Under the pieces are notes generated by a model. That model was not told where the DNA came from. It made no database searches and worked only from the letters and a program-made list of their open reading frames with translations. The position numbers and the translations under genes were made by a program. From Pontibacter lucknowensis (GTDB lineage: Bacteria > Bacteroidota > Bacteroidia > Cytophagales > Hymenobacteraceae), in NCBI RefSeq assembly GCF_900156415.1, contig NZ_FTNM01000001.1:992001-1056000 (forward strand): a stretch of 64,000 nt of DNA. Reading direction: 5' to 3'. Positions within the stretch are counted from its first letter, which is position 1. Every line of letters begins with the position of its first letter. This document shows positions 15,944 through 24,873 of the stretch, one piece after another.

Positions 15944-18900
15944 TTAGAATGTCACATTTACATTGAAACCGAATGATCTGGCAGGAGGAAGATGTCTCCA
16001 GCTCATGTAGCCCTCGCTGCTTCCGCCAGCGTACACAAATTCCGGATCATTGTATATGTTGTCTTTTGCCCAAACCGAGAACAGGTTGCGTCCTACAAAA
16101 CCGATGGTCGCTTCTTTTACCAGATTCTGCCCATCGAGCCAGCCGCTTGGCAAGGTATAGCTCAGGCTCAACTCTCGCATTTTGAAGAAATCCGCACTCA
16201 CAGCATAGTTCGACTGCACCGTAGCATAGTGGTTCGCCCAGTAGTTGCGATCTCCTGTGGTCTGGATCTCGGTGTTTGGAGTGAACACGCCCGGAGAAGT
16301 CTCAATCACAGAATTCGGGATCACGAAGGGCTCACGGCCATACTGCGTTGTCAACGGACTGGTACCGTCTGAGATCATGCGGGCTGCTGCCTCGGTGTAT
16401 ACCACGGCGCCCATGCGCCAGTCAAACTGCGCCCCCAGCTGCAGACCTTTGTATTGCAGGGTGGTGTTGAGGCCGATCTGGTAAGGCGGCGTACCGGTAC
16501 CGCCATAGTATAGCTCTGAGCCACTTACCGGGTTGCCAGTGCTCGGGTCTACAATGATCCTGCCTTGCGGGTCGCGCTTGTAGTCTGTGAAGAGGTAGCT
16601 GTTGTAAGGCTTGCCCACGATCAGGTAGTTCTGGCGGAAGTGGAACAGCTGGTCAATGCCGCCGTAAATCTCCTCCACCTTGCTCTGGATGTGCGTCAGG
16701 TTAGCGCCCACATTCCATACGAGTTCACCCCGCTGGATCACATCCCCATTCAGGTTCAGTTCGATGATCTTGTTGCTCGCTTTGAAGGCATTCACCCAGG
16801 CCGAAGTAAAGCCCGATCCGGCAGAGATATCAGCCAGAATGGTACCGTCTGTGGTCCTGGCATCTACATAGGCTGCCTCCAGGTTGAGACGGTTCTGGAA
16901 AAAGCTCAGCTGCGTACCTACTTCAAAGGAAGTCACAAATTCCGGCTTCAGGTTCGGGTTGGCATCAGAGGTGCCCAGGCTGAAGCCCGGCAGGTTTGCG
17001 TATGGGAAGCCGTTGGTTTGGCTGTACACGTTCTGCAGCTGGTAAGGGTTTACTACTACGTTGCCGGTCTTGTTATAAGAGGCGTATACCTTGCCGTAGG
17101 ATAGCGTACTGTTGTTTCGAAGCGGAGCGATCGCATCGCTGAACACAAATGACGAACTCACACCCGGGTAAAAATAACTGCGGTTTTCAGGGCTCAGCAC
17201 CGACACGGCTTCCTGGCGACCAGTCAAGGTCAGGAACAGGTAGTTATTGTAGCCAGCCGTAAACTCCCCAAAGCCTGCCACTTGTCTTCTCTGGCTGATG
17301 CTGGACTTGCCACCAAGCTGCCCTAATCGATTGTCCTGGTTAAACAGGCCAGGCACTACCAGCGCCGAGGCGCTCAGATTAACGGCTTTGCTATCGTCGG
17401 TGCGCACGTTGTTGCCCAACAGCAAGCGGGTACTGAACTTGCCGAAGTCTTTGTGCATGTCAAGAATGAAATCGCTATTGATTCTTCTGAACGCCTGGGA
17501 AGCGTCGTTCACGCTGCCCGGTATGTTTGTGCGGCCCGGGGTGGTGTAAGTAAACTTGCCCACTGTGGTGCGGATGTCGTTGTTGCGGTTATAAAGGCCC
17601 AAACGGTAGATGGCGTTGATCCAGGGAGCAATTTCGTAGTTGAGCTCTATGTTACCGGTCAGGGTCTGTTGCTCATTCACTGTGCGCTGGTTGGCGGCAT
17701 TAAAGAACGGATTAGGCTGGTTGGTGCTGAACCAGTAGTTCGGATTCACGAACAGGTTGTTTTCCCAGTCCTTCAGGTCGGCAAAAGGAAGGCTGGCCGG
17801 CAGACGGTATACCGTAGACCACGGCTCACTCTGTGTCACGTCGCTTTTGTTGAACACATAGTTTACGTTGTAGCTGGTGCTCAGCTTGCCAAAGGAACGG
17901 GAGCCGTTGAAACGGGCGCCTGAGCGTCTATTCTTGTCTCCTTCAATGATGCCTTTAACCAGTACATCCTGCAGCGAGAAATAGTAAGTTGATTTGTCGT
18001 CGCCACCTGAGAAGGACAGGTCGTTTTGAGTGGTAATGCCGGTATTGAAAAAAGCCTTTCTGCCGTCGGGGTTAGCGCTGTAGGGCAGTTCCCACTGGCT
18101 ACCGTCTGGCAGCGCGGGCCCCACTGGCCGCACCACTCCGTCAAAACGAGGTCCCCATGACTGGTACTGCAGCGGGTCGTATATGCCGTTCAGCCCTTGC
18201 CCGAACTCTGTCTGCTGCTCCGGCAGGCGGGAGATCTTCTCAAAAGTGGTGGTATTGGAGAAATTTATGCGTTGCCTGCCCGCCCGCCCCTTCTTGGTGG
18301 TGATCATCAATACACCATTCACCCCATCAGAACCGTAAACAGCTGCTGCGTTTGCACCCTTCAGCACGTTGATGCTCTCGATATCATTCGGATTCAGGCG
18401 GTTGATATCAGGTATAGGTACACCGTCTACAACATAAAGCGGTGCGTTATTGCCCGTGTGGGAGCGTATACCGCGTAGGTTTACCTGCACATCCGGGTCC
18501 ACCTTGCTGTCAAACATGTTGATGCGCAAGCCCGACACCTTACTGGCCAAGCCAAGAATTGGGTTCACCACTTTGCCCTGGTTCAGCTCGGCTGTGTTGA
18601 CTTGCGCACTGGCCGTACCCAGTTCACGGGCAGGTCGCTTTATTCCTAATGCGCCTGTTACTACCACTTCTGATAACTGGGTGTTACCAGACTGCAGCTG
18701 TACCTGCATAGAACCCGCGTCTCCATTTACAGGCAATTCGCGGGAAGCAAAGCCAATGTATGAGAACACAAGCACCTGCCCTTCAGCGGCCTTCAGTTTA
18801 AACTCGCCATCGCTATTCGTCGTCGTAGCTTGGTTTGTGTCTTTCACGCGTACTGTCACGCCTGGCAGCGCAGTGCCTGTGGTTTGTTCTACTACCTGCC

Positions 18901-18979
18901 CGAGTACCTGAAGCTCCTGGGCATTGGCTCCCATGGTGGTCACTAGCAAGAGCATACATAGCAGTAATTTTTTTAACAT
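15944..18979 (-). CDS. SusC/RagA-like TonB-linked outer-membrane transporter
   Basis: 1011 residues. A signal peptide (1-20) is followed by a carboxypeptidase-regulatory-like beta-sandwich (about 25-105), then the TonB-dependent plug (about 115-230) with LYVVDGVPI and the hallmark ESINVLKGANAAAVYGSDG. The remaining residues form the 22-strand barrel, which ends in an aromatic residue (NVTF). It imports a bulky substrate with energy from TonB/ExbBD. It is first in the operon with the SusD-like and PepSY genes, divergent from a PchR-like activator across 194 bases that contain a nested palindrome. At about 1000 residues it is on the short side for polysaccharide SusC proteins. Confidence 0.95.
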   Translation of the reverse strand: MLKKLLLCMLLLVTTMGANAQELQVLGQVVEQTTGTALPGVTVRVKDTNQATTTNSDGEFKLKAAEGQVLVFSYIGFASRELPVNGDAGSMQVQLQSGNTQLSEVVVTGALGIKRPARELGTASAQVNTAELNQGKVVNPILGLASKVSGLRINMFDSKVDPDVQVNLRGIRSHTGNNAPLYVVDGVPIPDINRLNPNDIESINVLKGANAAAVYGSDGVNGVLMITTKKGRAGRQRINFSNTTTFEKISRLPEQQTEFGQGLNGIYDPLQYQSWGPRFDGVVRPVGPALPDGSQWELPYSANPDGRKAFFNTGITTQNDLSFSGGDDKSTYYFSLQDVLVKGIIEGDKNRRSGARFNGSRSFGKLSTSYNVNYVFNKSDVTQSEPWSTVYRLPASLPFADLKDWENNLFVNPNYWFSTNQPNPFFNAANQRTVNEQQTLTGNIELNYEIAPWINAIYRLGLYNRNNDIRTTVGKFTYTTPGRTNIPGSVNDASQAFRRINSDFILDMHKDFGKFSTRLLLGNNVRTDDSKAVNLSASALVVPGLFNQDNRLGQLGGKSSISQRRQVAGFGEFTAGYNNYLFLTLTGRQEAVSVLSPENRSYFYPGVSSSFVFSDAIAPLRNNSTLSYGKVYASYNKTGNVVVNPYQLQNVYSQTNGFPYANLPGFSLGTSDANPNLKPEFVTSFEVGTQLSFFQNRLNLEAAYVDARTTDGTILADISAGSGFTSAWVNAFKASNKIIELNLNGDVIQRGELVWNVGANLTHIQSKVEEIYGGIDQLFHFRQNYLIVGKPYNSYLFTDYKRDPQGRIIVDPSTGNPVSGSELYYGGTGTPPYQIGLNTTLQYKGLQLGAQFDWRMGAVVYTEAAARMISDGTSPLTTQYGREPFVIPNSVIETSPGVFTPNTEIQTTGDRNYWANHYATVQSNYAVSADFFKMRELSLSYTLPSGWLDGQNLVKEATIGFVGRNLFSVWAKDNIYNDPEFVYAGGSSEGYMSWRHLPPARSFGFNVNVTF

Positions 18980-19068
18980 GTCTTATTGTGCTGAGGTTAA
19001 CGTTTTGATACAGGCTCTGCGAAAGATCTCTTCCTTTCCTCCGGTTCAGCCGTAATATTTTGTTTTTT

Positions 19069-19089
19069 ACTATTTAGAAATAGTCTAAA
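19069..19089. promoter_or_regulatory. Nested palindrome, candidate operator
   Basis: ACTATTT-AG-AAATAGT (19069-19084) overlaps TTTAGA-AATAG-TCTAAA (19073-19089). It lies in the divergent region between the SusC-like gene and the PchR-like regulator, which is where a shared control site would be expected. Confidence 0.4.
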
Positions 19090-19173
19090 TAAACTTAACT
19101 TGCGCAAAAGTATAACCTCCCGAGCACTTTCGCTTACAAGTGGGGGAATTCTTATATCATATAAGGGAAAATT

Positions 19174-20166
19174 ATGGAGCAAGATTTAAGCACTTCCGGA
19201 CCTGAGCACGCGGCTTACTATCATGCCCTATTTAGTGGTGCCGATGATACTCTGATAGAAAAGGAGCAGGCTTTCTCTAATAGAAGCTGTTGCGAAGGGA
19301 ACGGCCAGCTTCGTGAATTTTACTTTGAGGATATCTATTTCGGCTACACCCAATGCGAGCTGAAAGGTATAAAGGTACTCACCTATCAAAACTGCCAGGA
19401 CTTTGTACAGATGCACTTTTCGCTGCGCTGCCGCTGTGCCGTTACTTCCCTGAACGACAACAGGATCTTTGCCCGCTTTGATCATCAGCAGCACAACCTG
19501 CTTTACTTCGGTGACAGGTCTGTGCAGAAAAAGATAGCACCGGAAGAGGAGCTAGAGGTCATTATTATTAACCTCTCCAAAGTATTCCTGCTGCGTTACC
19601 TCAAAGACAGTTCACCTGCCGCACTTCAGCTGCGCGAATGCCTCACAGCCCTCAGCCCCGGAAAACTCTGCCAGACCAATCTCTCTATTACTCCCAGAGT
19701 AAGAACACTGCTTTATGAATTGATCAACTGCCCTTATGCTGGCCACTATAAACGCATGTTTTTAGAAGCGAAAGTTGTAGAACTCCTGATGCTGCAATTG
19801 GAGCAGTGTGATCAGGTGGGCACTACTCCGGTACAATTGAAAATGAAGGACGCGGATGTAGAAAAGATGTACCATGCCCGCGACATCCTGCTACAGAACC
19901 TGGAGAACCCACACTCGCTGGTAGAGCTGGCGCACTTGGTGGGCACTAACGAGTATTACCTCAAAAAGCACTTCAAGCAGGTGTTTGGCACTACTGTATT
20001 CGGTTACCTGAATGACTATAGAATGGAGCAGGCGAAGCAGCTGATCTTGCAAGGCGATCTTAAGATTGGGGATATTGCGACTATGCTGGGGTATAAATAT
20101 GCTGCGCACTTCACATCGGCTTTCAAGAAGCACTTCGGTTATCTGCCACAGCAGCTCAAAAGCTAA
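19174..20166 (+). CDS. AraC family regulator, PchR-like
   Basis: 330 residues. The N-terminal 220 residues are a poorly conserved sensor domain with CNxCxxF-like features (QNCQDFVQMHFSL). The C-terminal 100 residues hold the AraC double helix-turn-helix, with VGTNEYYLKKHFKQVFGTTV and FGYLNDYRMEQAKQLIL, phrases shared with PchR of Pseudomonas (LRxGFRxxFGTTVFxYL). PchR-type proteins bind ferric siderophore and activate the cognate uptake operon. The gene is divergent from the SusC-SusD-PepSY operon, which makes it the probable activator of that operon. Confidence 0.87.
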   Translation: MEQDLSTSGPEHAAYYHALFSGADDTLIEKEQAFSNRSCCEGNGQLREFYFEDIYFGYTQCELKGIKVLTYQNCQDFVQMHFSLRCRCAVTSLNDNRIFARFDHQQHNLLYFGDRSVQKKIAPEEELEVIIINLSKVFLLRYLKDSSPAALQLRECLTALSPGKLCQTNLSITPRVRTLLYELINCPYAGHYKRMFLEAKVVELLMLQLEQCDQVGTTPVQLKMKDADVEKMYHARDILLQNLENPHSLVELAHLVGTNEYYLKKHFKQVFGTTVFGYLNDYRMEQAKQLILQGDLKIGDIATMLGYKYAAHFTSAFKKHFGYLPQQLKS

Positions 20167-20310
20167 TCTGGCTTTGGCTATACCTGCCATTATGAAAACC
20201 CCTCTGAAAGCTTCGCTCGCAAACTCGCGTTTTCGTTTGTCCTCAAGTTAAGAATCTCTGCTATACATTCAGTAAGTGTGTCACTTGTTTTGCCCTAGCT
20301 GTACCTTAAC

Positions 20311-20347
20311 AGAAAAAGAGCAGCGCAGGCATTGCCCACACTGCTCT
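20311..20347 (-). terminator. Terminator-like hairpin after the DUF4476 gene
   Basis: AGAGCAG (20317-20323) pairs with CTGCTCT (20341-20347); on the minus strand it is followed by a short T run. The rest of the 240-base convergent gap shows nothing clear. Confidence 0.45.
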
Positions 20348-20407
20348 CACAACACGCATAAACTTTAAACTCTCTAACTCTTAAAATCGCTAACTCCTAA
20401 ACTTGCT

Positions 20408-21142
20408 TCACCTTCTCCGGCTGGTATACTCCTCCAGTTCCCGCACGTGGTGATCGAACTTGAAGATGTCGTAGATATAGTAGAAACGCTCTTTGTCGCA
20501 CACATTATCATAGGCGAACTTAGCAAACTCCAGACGGGTGCTCTCAAACTCAAAAGCTAACAGCACATTGCGCAGGTCCTCTGACAGGATGCTGCCGTTA
20601 CGCACGGCCTCGCGGGCGATGGTGAGGCGGGTGCTCTCGAAGTCACGGCCTTTCATGGCGTCAATGAGGCGGTCCACGTCGTATCGATCTAAGAGGTTGC
20701 GGCAGGCGTTGGCAGGCTCTTCGTAGCGTGGTGGTGCGGGCTCGTAACGTGGGGGCACGGGCTCATACCTGTCGGGGTAGCGCGGCGGCGGCACTACTAC
20801 CACTGGCGGCGGACCCAAAGGTATTTCGCTGATCACGCGCAGACTCACCTTTCTACCGGATACCCGCACGGCATAATTCGTTTCGAAGCCAGCACGGGCC
20901 AGCACATTTATACCTGTCCTGTAAATGCCATGGCGGCCTCTGATCCGAAACTCCACATAATGGTTTCCGGGCCGCAGGTGCGTGATGCGCACAAAGTTAG
21001 AGGCCGAGCGGTTGATCAGGCGTCCATCCAGCGCCATCTGGAAAGGCTCGCCCCGGTGGGTGGTAAAAGTCACGACAGTGGGTTGTGCGAAAGCCGGCAG
21101 CGCCAACAGCACAAACAGAAGCGGAAGTAGAAGCTTTTTCAT
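20408..21142 (-). CDS. DUF4476 domain-containing exported protein
   Basis: 244 residues with a cleavable signal peptide ending ALPAFA-QP. Residues 20-105 look like a beta-sandwich. A proline-rich linker follows (about 110-145) with repeats of the type PPRYEP. The C-terminal DUF4476 region (about 148-235) carries the phrase FESTRLTIAREA and a second, partial copy FESTRLEFAKFA. DUF4476 proteins are periplasmic or surface proteins of Bacteroidota without known function. The gene stands alone, with a hairpin after it. Confidence 0.82.
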   Translation of the reverse strand: MKKLLLPLLFVLLALPAFAQPTVVTFTTHRGEPFQMALDGRLINRSASNFVRITHLRPGNHYVEFRIRGRHGIYRTGINVLARAGFETNYAVRVSGRKVSLRVISEIPLGPPPVVVVPPPRYPDRYEPVPPRYEPAPPRYEEPANACRNLLDRYDVDRLIDAMKGRDFESTRLTIAREAVRNGSILSEDLRNVLLAFEFESTRLEFAKFAYDNVCDKERFYYIYDIFKFDHHVRELEEYTSRRR

Positions 21143-21242
21143 GGCAGTATAGGTTTTAGCTCATACTTCAGCCAAGCCAATTATTGTGCCAGTTTGTGGA
21201 ACTAAAGTGGGGTAGGGTTTGTCTGCGGGGGATGCTTTGATT

Positions 21243-21273
21243 ACAGGTATAGGTATAATAGTGCTATACCTGT
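21243..21273. repeat. Inverted pair of the GGTATAG motif
   Basis: ACAGGTATAG (21243-21252) and CTATACCTGT (21264-21273) form a perfect 10-bp stem around an 11-base loop that holds a further GGTATA. It lies just downstream of the outer-membrane protein gene at 21299. Confidence 0.6.
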
Positions 21274-21298
21274 GGTTTTTATTAGGAACCTGCCTCAG

Positions 21299-21994
21299 CT
21301 ACAACTGATAGTTTACCCCAAAAGCAAATGATTTGAAAAGCCGGCGGCCCCAGGGAGAATAAGCGTCCCAGTCATAATCAAAGGAGTTGTCGCCAATCAG
21401 GTTTCTTTTAAATAGGAACAGCTCTGTGTAACCACTGAAGCGTTTGCTGATCTTGTAGTTAACACCTAGCCCCGCCATTAGGAAAATGTTTACACCTGTG
21501 TCCTGCATGTGTTCTGTCGTTGGCACACCATGCAGGATCTCAGTTACACTCCCATCTGTCTGCCCATAAGCCGTAAGAGTGGAAACTGTACCATAGAAAG
21601 GTATGCGGGTGTGGCGCCTAAATAAATCTACCTGTATGGTAACAGGCACCGCCAGCACACGGGTACGTGTATTTTCTCGAATCTGCAAGGTATCGTCGTC
21701 ACGATGATTAAGCGACCAATACATCTCACTTTTACTGCCTCCATAAGCTATACCACTTTGCAGCCTTACCGTACTGCTCGCCTTATAACCCACATTCAGA
21801 AAAACAGGCGTGAAGTAGCCGGTCGAACCATACTGTACTGTAGGATTCTTGTAATAAATGTGGTAGGTGATGGTGGTTAAACCTATGCCTGCGTACAATT
21901 TGCTTTCGCGCACATTGGCTGTGTCCCCTTCACTGGCTACGGCCGGGAAGTAAAGGATCAGGTAGACCGCTAATAAAGTGAAGTGTGTTTTCAT
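21299..21994 (-). CDS. Putative outer-membrane beta-barrel protein, paralog A
   Basis: 231 residues with a signal peptide ending about residue 20. Alternating hydrophobic and polar strands and an aromatic C-terminus (FGVNYQL) suggest a small 8- to 10-strand barrel. It is a clear paralog of the next gene upstream: both share YHIYYKxxxxxxGSxGYFTP, SSxRLQSGIxxGG and a YDWD segment before the last strands. The pair lies 10 bases apart and is probably one transcript. No specific function is recognisable. Confidence 0.72.
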   Translation of the reverse strand: MKTHFTLLAVYLILYFPAVASEGDTANVRESKLYAGIGLTTITYHIYYKNPTVQYGSTGYFTPVFLNVGYKASSTVRLQSGIAYGGSKSEMYWSLNHRDDDTLQIRENTRTRVLAVPVTIQVDLFRRHTRIPFYGTVSTLTAYGQTDGSVTEILHGVPTTEHMQDTGVNIFLMAGLGVNYKISKRFSGYTELFLFKRNLIGDNSFDYDWDAYSPWGRRLFKSFAFGVNYQL

Positions 21995-22004
21995 CAGGAG
22001 TTAA

Positions 22005-22691
22005 TTATCTTTCCATACCAAGCTTATAGTTTACACCCATCTCAAATGACTTGGTAATACTCCTCAAGCCATACCCTTGGTCCCAATCATAATGTGAGGA
22101 GTTCATGCCAGACAGGTTCTTCTTGTAAAAGAAGTAAGACATATTCCCGTATAGCCTGTTGCTGATCTGGTAGTTAAAGCCCGCTCCCGCCATGGCGAAC
22201 ACATTAAGACCACCTTCTTTAGCAGTATGCGAATCGGTGCCATTTGCTCCGTTATGAGTCGTCTGCAGACTGGTGAAGCCATAGGCCGGCACAACCGAGA
22301 CAGTACCATAGATCGGCAGTTTCTTGTAAAGGTTAAGAAAGGTATGGTACAAGGAAAGCGAGCTTACCAGGGCAACAGTTTTGGAGTTATGCTTGTACTC
22401 GACATCCTGTATTTGCTCCGTCAGCTTATCCCTATCGCCACCTAATCCGATACCAAACCTTAGGCTTGCTCTGTCAGAAAGTTGGTATCCACTATTTATA
22501 GAAATGGGGGTGAAATAACCTGACCGGACAGATCCTTGCGTTTTGCCTTCTTTGTAATAGATGTGGTAGGAGACTGTCTGCAGGTTAAGCCCTATCGTGA
22601 ATTTTCCTTTCTCAATGTACGAAGGTTCTTGCTGCGCGAAAGCTGAAAAACAACACGACAAAGGCAATAGTAGGGTTAAGTATGTTTTCAT
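22005..22691 (-). CDS. Putative outer-membrane beta-barrel protein, paralog B
   Basis: 228 residues from the ATG at 22691. An in-frame ATG at 22754 would put 21 extra residues in front of a good signal peptide (MKTYLTLLLPLSCCFSAFAQ), so I reject it. It shares strand pattern and several phrases with paralog A downstream (YHIYYKEG, SGYFTPISINSGYQ, NYQISNRLYG, HYDWDQG). The two arose by tandem duplication and have since diverged strongly. It is probably a small outer-membrane barrel of unknown role. Confidence 0.72.
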   Translation of the reverse strand: MKTYLTLLLPLSCCFSAFAQQEPSYIEKGKFTIGLNLQTVSYHIYYKEGKTQGSVRSGYFTPISINSGYQLSDRASLRFGIGLGGDRDKLTEQIQDVEYKHNSKTVALVSSLSLYHTFLNLYKKLPIYGTVSVVPAYGFTSLQTTHNGANGTDSHTAKEGGLNVFAMAGAGFNYQISNRLYGNMSYFFYKKNLSGMNSSHYDWDQGYGLRSITKSFEMGVNYKLGMER

Positions 22692-22804
22692 ATAGGTATA
22701 GCACAAGAATTGCATCCTTAATATATAACTATATTTTGAACGAATTATAACCATCTAAAATTTTATTATAAAATATCAGAAGATACGTCGAACGTTTCAA
22801 CCCT

Positions 22805-22842
22805 CTAAAAACAAAATAACCACAGGCGCTATACCTGTGGTT
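22805..22842 (-). terminator. Terminator of purM, with the GGTATAG motif in its hairpin
   Basis: AACCACAGG / CCTGTGGTT stem, read on the minus strand into ATTTTGTTTTT. The loop side contains CTATACCTG, the overabundant motif of this genome. Confidence 0.7.
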
Positions 22843-22866
22843 TTCCTTTAAAACTAATCCGGGCTT

Positions 22867-24036
22867 TTACCCTTCGTAGTAAAACTCCCCCTTATCACTC
22901 TTAATTGTCAGTTCGTTGCGTTCGCTGGCTTCTACACGACCGATGATTTGCGCGTCCACGTTGAAGGACTTCGAGATGTCGATCAGGCTTTGGGCATACT
23001 GCTCCGGCAGGTAGATCTCAAGGCGGTGGCCCATGTTGAAGACCTTGTACATCTCTTTCCAGTCGGTGTGGCTCTGCTCCTGTATGATGCGGAACAGCGG
23101 CGGCACCGGGAAAAGGTTGTCTTTGATGATATGTACCTTTTCAGTGAAGTGCAGCACTTTGGTCTGGGCACCGCCGCTGCAGTGCACCATGCCATGTATG
23201 TGCGGACGGTGCTGCTCCAGAATGGCCTTCACGATAGGCGCATAGGTACGGGTTGGCGAAAGCACCAGTTTGCCCACTTCCATACCTGTTTCCGGCTCCA
23301 CATCGGTCAGGCGGTAGTTGCCGGAGTACACCAGGTCTTTTGGTAGTTCGGGGTCGTAGCTCTCCGGGTAAGAGGCCGAAAGGTAAGAATGGAACACATC
23401 GTGGCGTGCAGAGGTGAGGCCGTTGCTGCCCATACCGCCGTTGTACTCAGTTTCGTAGGTGGCTTGTCCATGCGAGGCAAAACCCACAATCACGTCACCA
23501 GCTTGTATGGTATCGTTAGAAATCACTTCGTCGCGTCGCATGCGGGCGGTTACGGTGCTGTCCACAATGATGGTGCGCACCAGGTCGCCTACGTCGGCTG
23601 TCTCACCACCAGTGCTGTAAATGCCGATGCCGTTGTCGCGAAGCATCTGCAGTACTTCTTCGGTACCGTTGATGATGGCGCCGATCACCTCGCCAGGTAT
23701 AAGATTCTTATTGCGGCCGATGGTAGAAGAGAGCAGGATGTTATCCGTAGCGCCCACGCACAGCAGATCGTCGGTGTTCATCACTACAGCGTCTTGCGCT
23801 ATACCTTTCCATACGCTCAGGTCACCAGTCTCTTTCCAGTACATGTAGGCCAGCGACGACTTCGTACCTGCCCCGTCGGCGTGCATGATAGCACAGTACT
23901 CCGGGTCACCGGTGAGGATATCAGGGATGATCTTGCAGAATGCTTTCGGGAAAAGCCCTTTGTCGATGTTCTTGATGGCGTTGTGTACGTCTTCCTTTGA
24001 GGCGGACACGCCACGGCGGAGGTATCTATTTTCCAT
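22867..24036 (-). CDS. purM: Phosphoribosylformylglycinamidine cyclo-ligase (AIR synthetase)
   Basis: 389 residues, the longer form seen in Bacteroidota (about 345 in E. coli). It makes aminoimidazole ribotide from FGAM with ATP in de novo purine synthesis. The N-terminal RRGVSASKEDV, HADGAGTKSSLAYMY and the GGETADVGD motif are typical, as is the C-terminal MGHRLEIYLPE segment in place of the usual GMxxx form. The gene stands alone between two pairs of outer-membrane protein genes, with its own promoter and terminator. Confidence 0.93.
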   Translation of the reverse strand: MENRYLRRGVSASKEDVHNAIKNIDKGLFPKAFCKIIPDILTGDPEYCAIMHADGAGTKSSLAYMYWKETGDLSVWKGIAQDAVVMNTDDLLCVGATDNILLSSTIGRNKNLIPGEVIGAIINGTEEVLQMLRDNGIGIYSTGGETADVGDLVRTIIVDSTVTARMRRDEVISNDTIQAGDVIVGFASHGQATYETEYNGGMGSNGLTSARHDVFHSYLSASYPESYDPELPKDLVYSGNYRLTDVEPETGMEVGKLVLSPTRTYAPIVKAILEQHRPHIHGMVHCSGGAQTKVLHFTEKVHIIKDNLFPVPPLFRIIQEQSHTDWKEMYKVFNMGHRLEIYLPEQYAQSLIDISKSFNVDAQIIGRVEASERNELTIKSDKGEFYYEG

Positions 24037-24059
24037 AGTGCTTGGTCTTACTAGCTCTA

Positions 24060-24093
24060 CAAATTTAAGAAAGGCCTTTGTATATACGGCAAA
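24060..24093 (-). promoter_or_regulatory. Candidate promoter for purM
   Basis: On the minus strand TTTG (24093-24090), a 22-base spacer and TAAATTTG (24067-24060), 24 bases before the ATG. The spacer is slightly long for the consensus. Confidence 0.4.
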
Positions 24094-24258
24094 AACAAGT
24101 CTTTAAAAAGGCAGAAGCGGCAAAATACTGGGGTGCGAAGCTCCCTTCTAATCTACACGCAATAGGTATTGGCTATCACCCAGGAGAAAAAACAGCGCCT
24201 ATACCTTGCAACCATCTCAGAATATATTGGCTCCTCTATATAAACAAACTTAAAGCTC

Positions 24259-24804
24259 ATGAAGAAGAAACTGTTGATTTTATGCTTCAGCCTGTGCCTT
24301 GCTGGTGCAGCACAGGCACAGGACTCGTTGCAGGTAAAGCCGCAGGTGTCGGCGCCTTACAAACTTGCAGTTGGTATGCGTTACGCAACCGGACCGCAAG
24401 GAGCTGATTTAGGCATCACGGCCAAATATTTTATTGGAAAACAGTCTGCCTGGGAAGCTTATTCCGATCTGAATCCTGAGTCTCGCTACTTTCTGGCCTC
24501 ACTCAGCTATATCTGGCAGCCTAAACTCGCTACTTCAGACCGCGTACGGCCTTATGCAGGTGTAGGCGTTGGTTTGCTCAAAACCAATAACCCGTCGCCT
24601 GCCCACTTTGACGGGCCTGCCTCTTATACTAACCCCGTAGGCATTGCTTCTTTCGGATTTGAATATTCTTTAAAGAAAATCCCTTTAGCCATTTCGCTCG
24701 ACTACCGATCGACCTTTATGCGCTATGGCCGTGCAACGCCTCGCTATGTCGACCTCATCAGATCCAGTAATGCAGGTATAGGGCTGAAATATACCTTCCG
24801 CTAG
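24259..24804 (+). CDS. Small outer-membrane barrel protein, tandem copy 1
   Basis: 181 residues with a signal peptide ending AAQAQ. The strand-rich remainder has LGITAKYFIGKQSAWEAY, YIWQPKL, VRPYAGVGVGLL and a terminal GLKYTFR, a small outer-membrane barrel pattern (OmpW/OmpA-like size). The next gene is a close paralog 69 bases downstream. A role in envelope maintenance is a guess; no family name is certain. Confidence 0.75.
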   Translation: MKKKLLILCFSLCLAGAAQAQDSLQVKPQVSAPYKLAVGMRYATGPQGADLGITAKYFIGKQSAWEAYSDLNPESRYFLASLSYIWQPKLATSDRVRPYAGVGVGLLKTNNPSPAHFDGPASYTNPVGIASFGFEYSLKKIPLAISLDYRSTFMRYGRATPRYVDLIRSSNAGIGLKYTFR

Positions 24805-24873
24805 GTACAGCCCTATGCCTATCTGTATCCTTAACTTTTAGATTTAACAGCTCAGAAAATTAACCCTTTATTT

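Noticed and set aside
12976..18979. Polysaccharide utilisation locus
   Set aside because: No carbohydrate-active enzymes or glycan sensor; PepSY and PchR-like neighbours favour metal chelate uptake.
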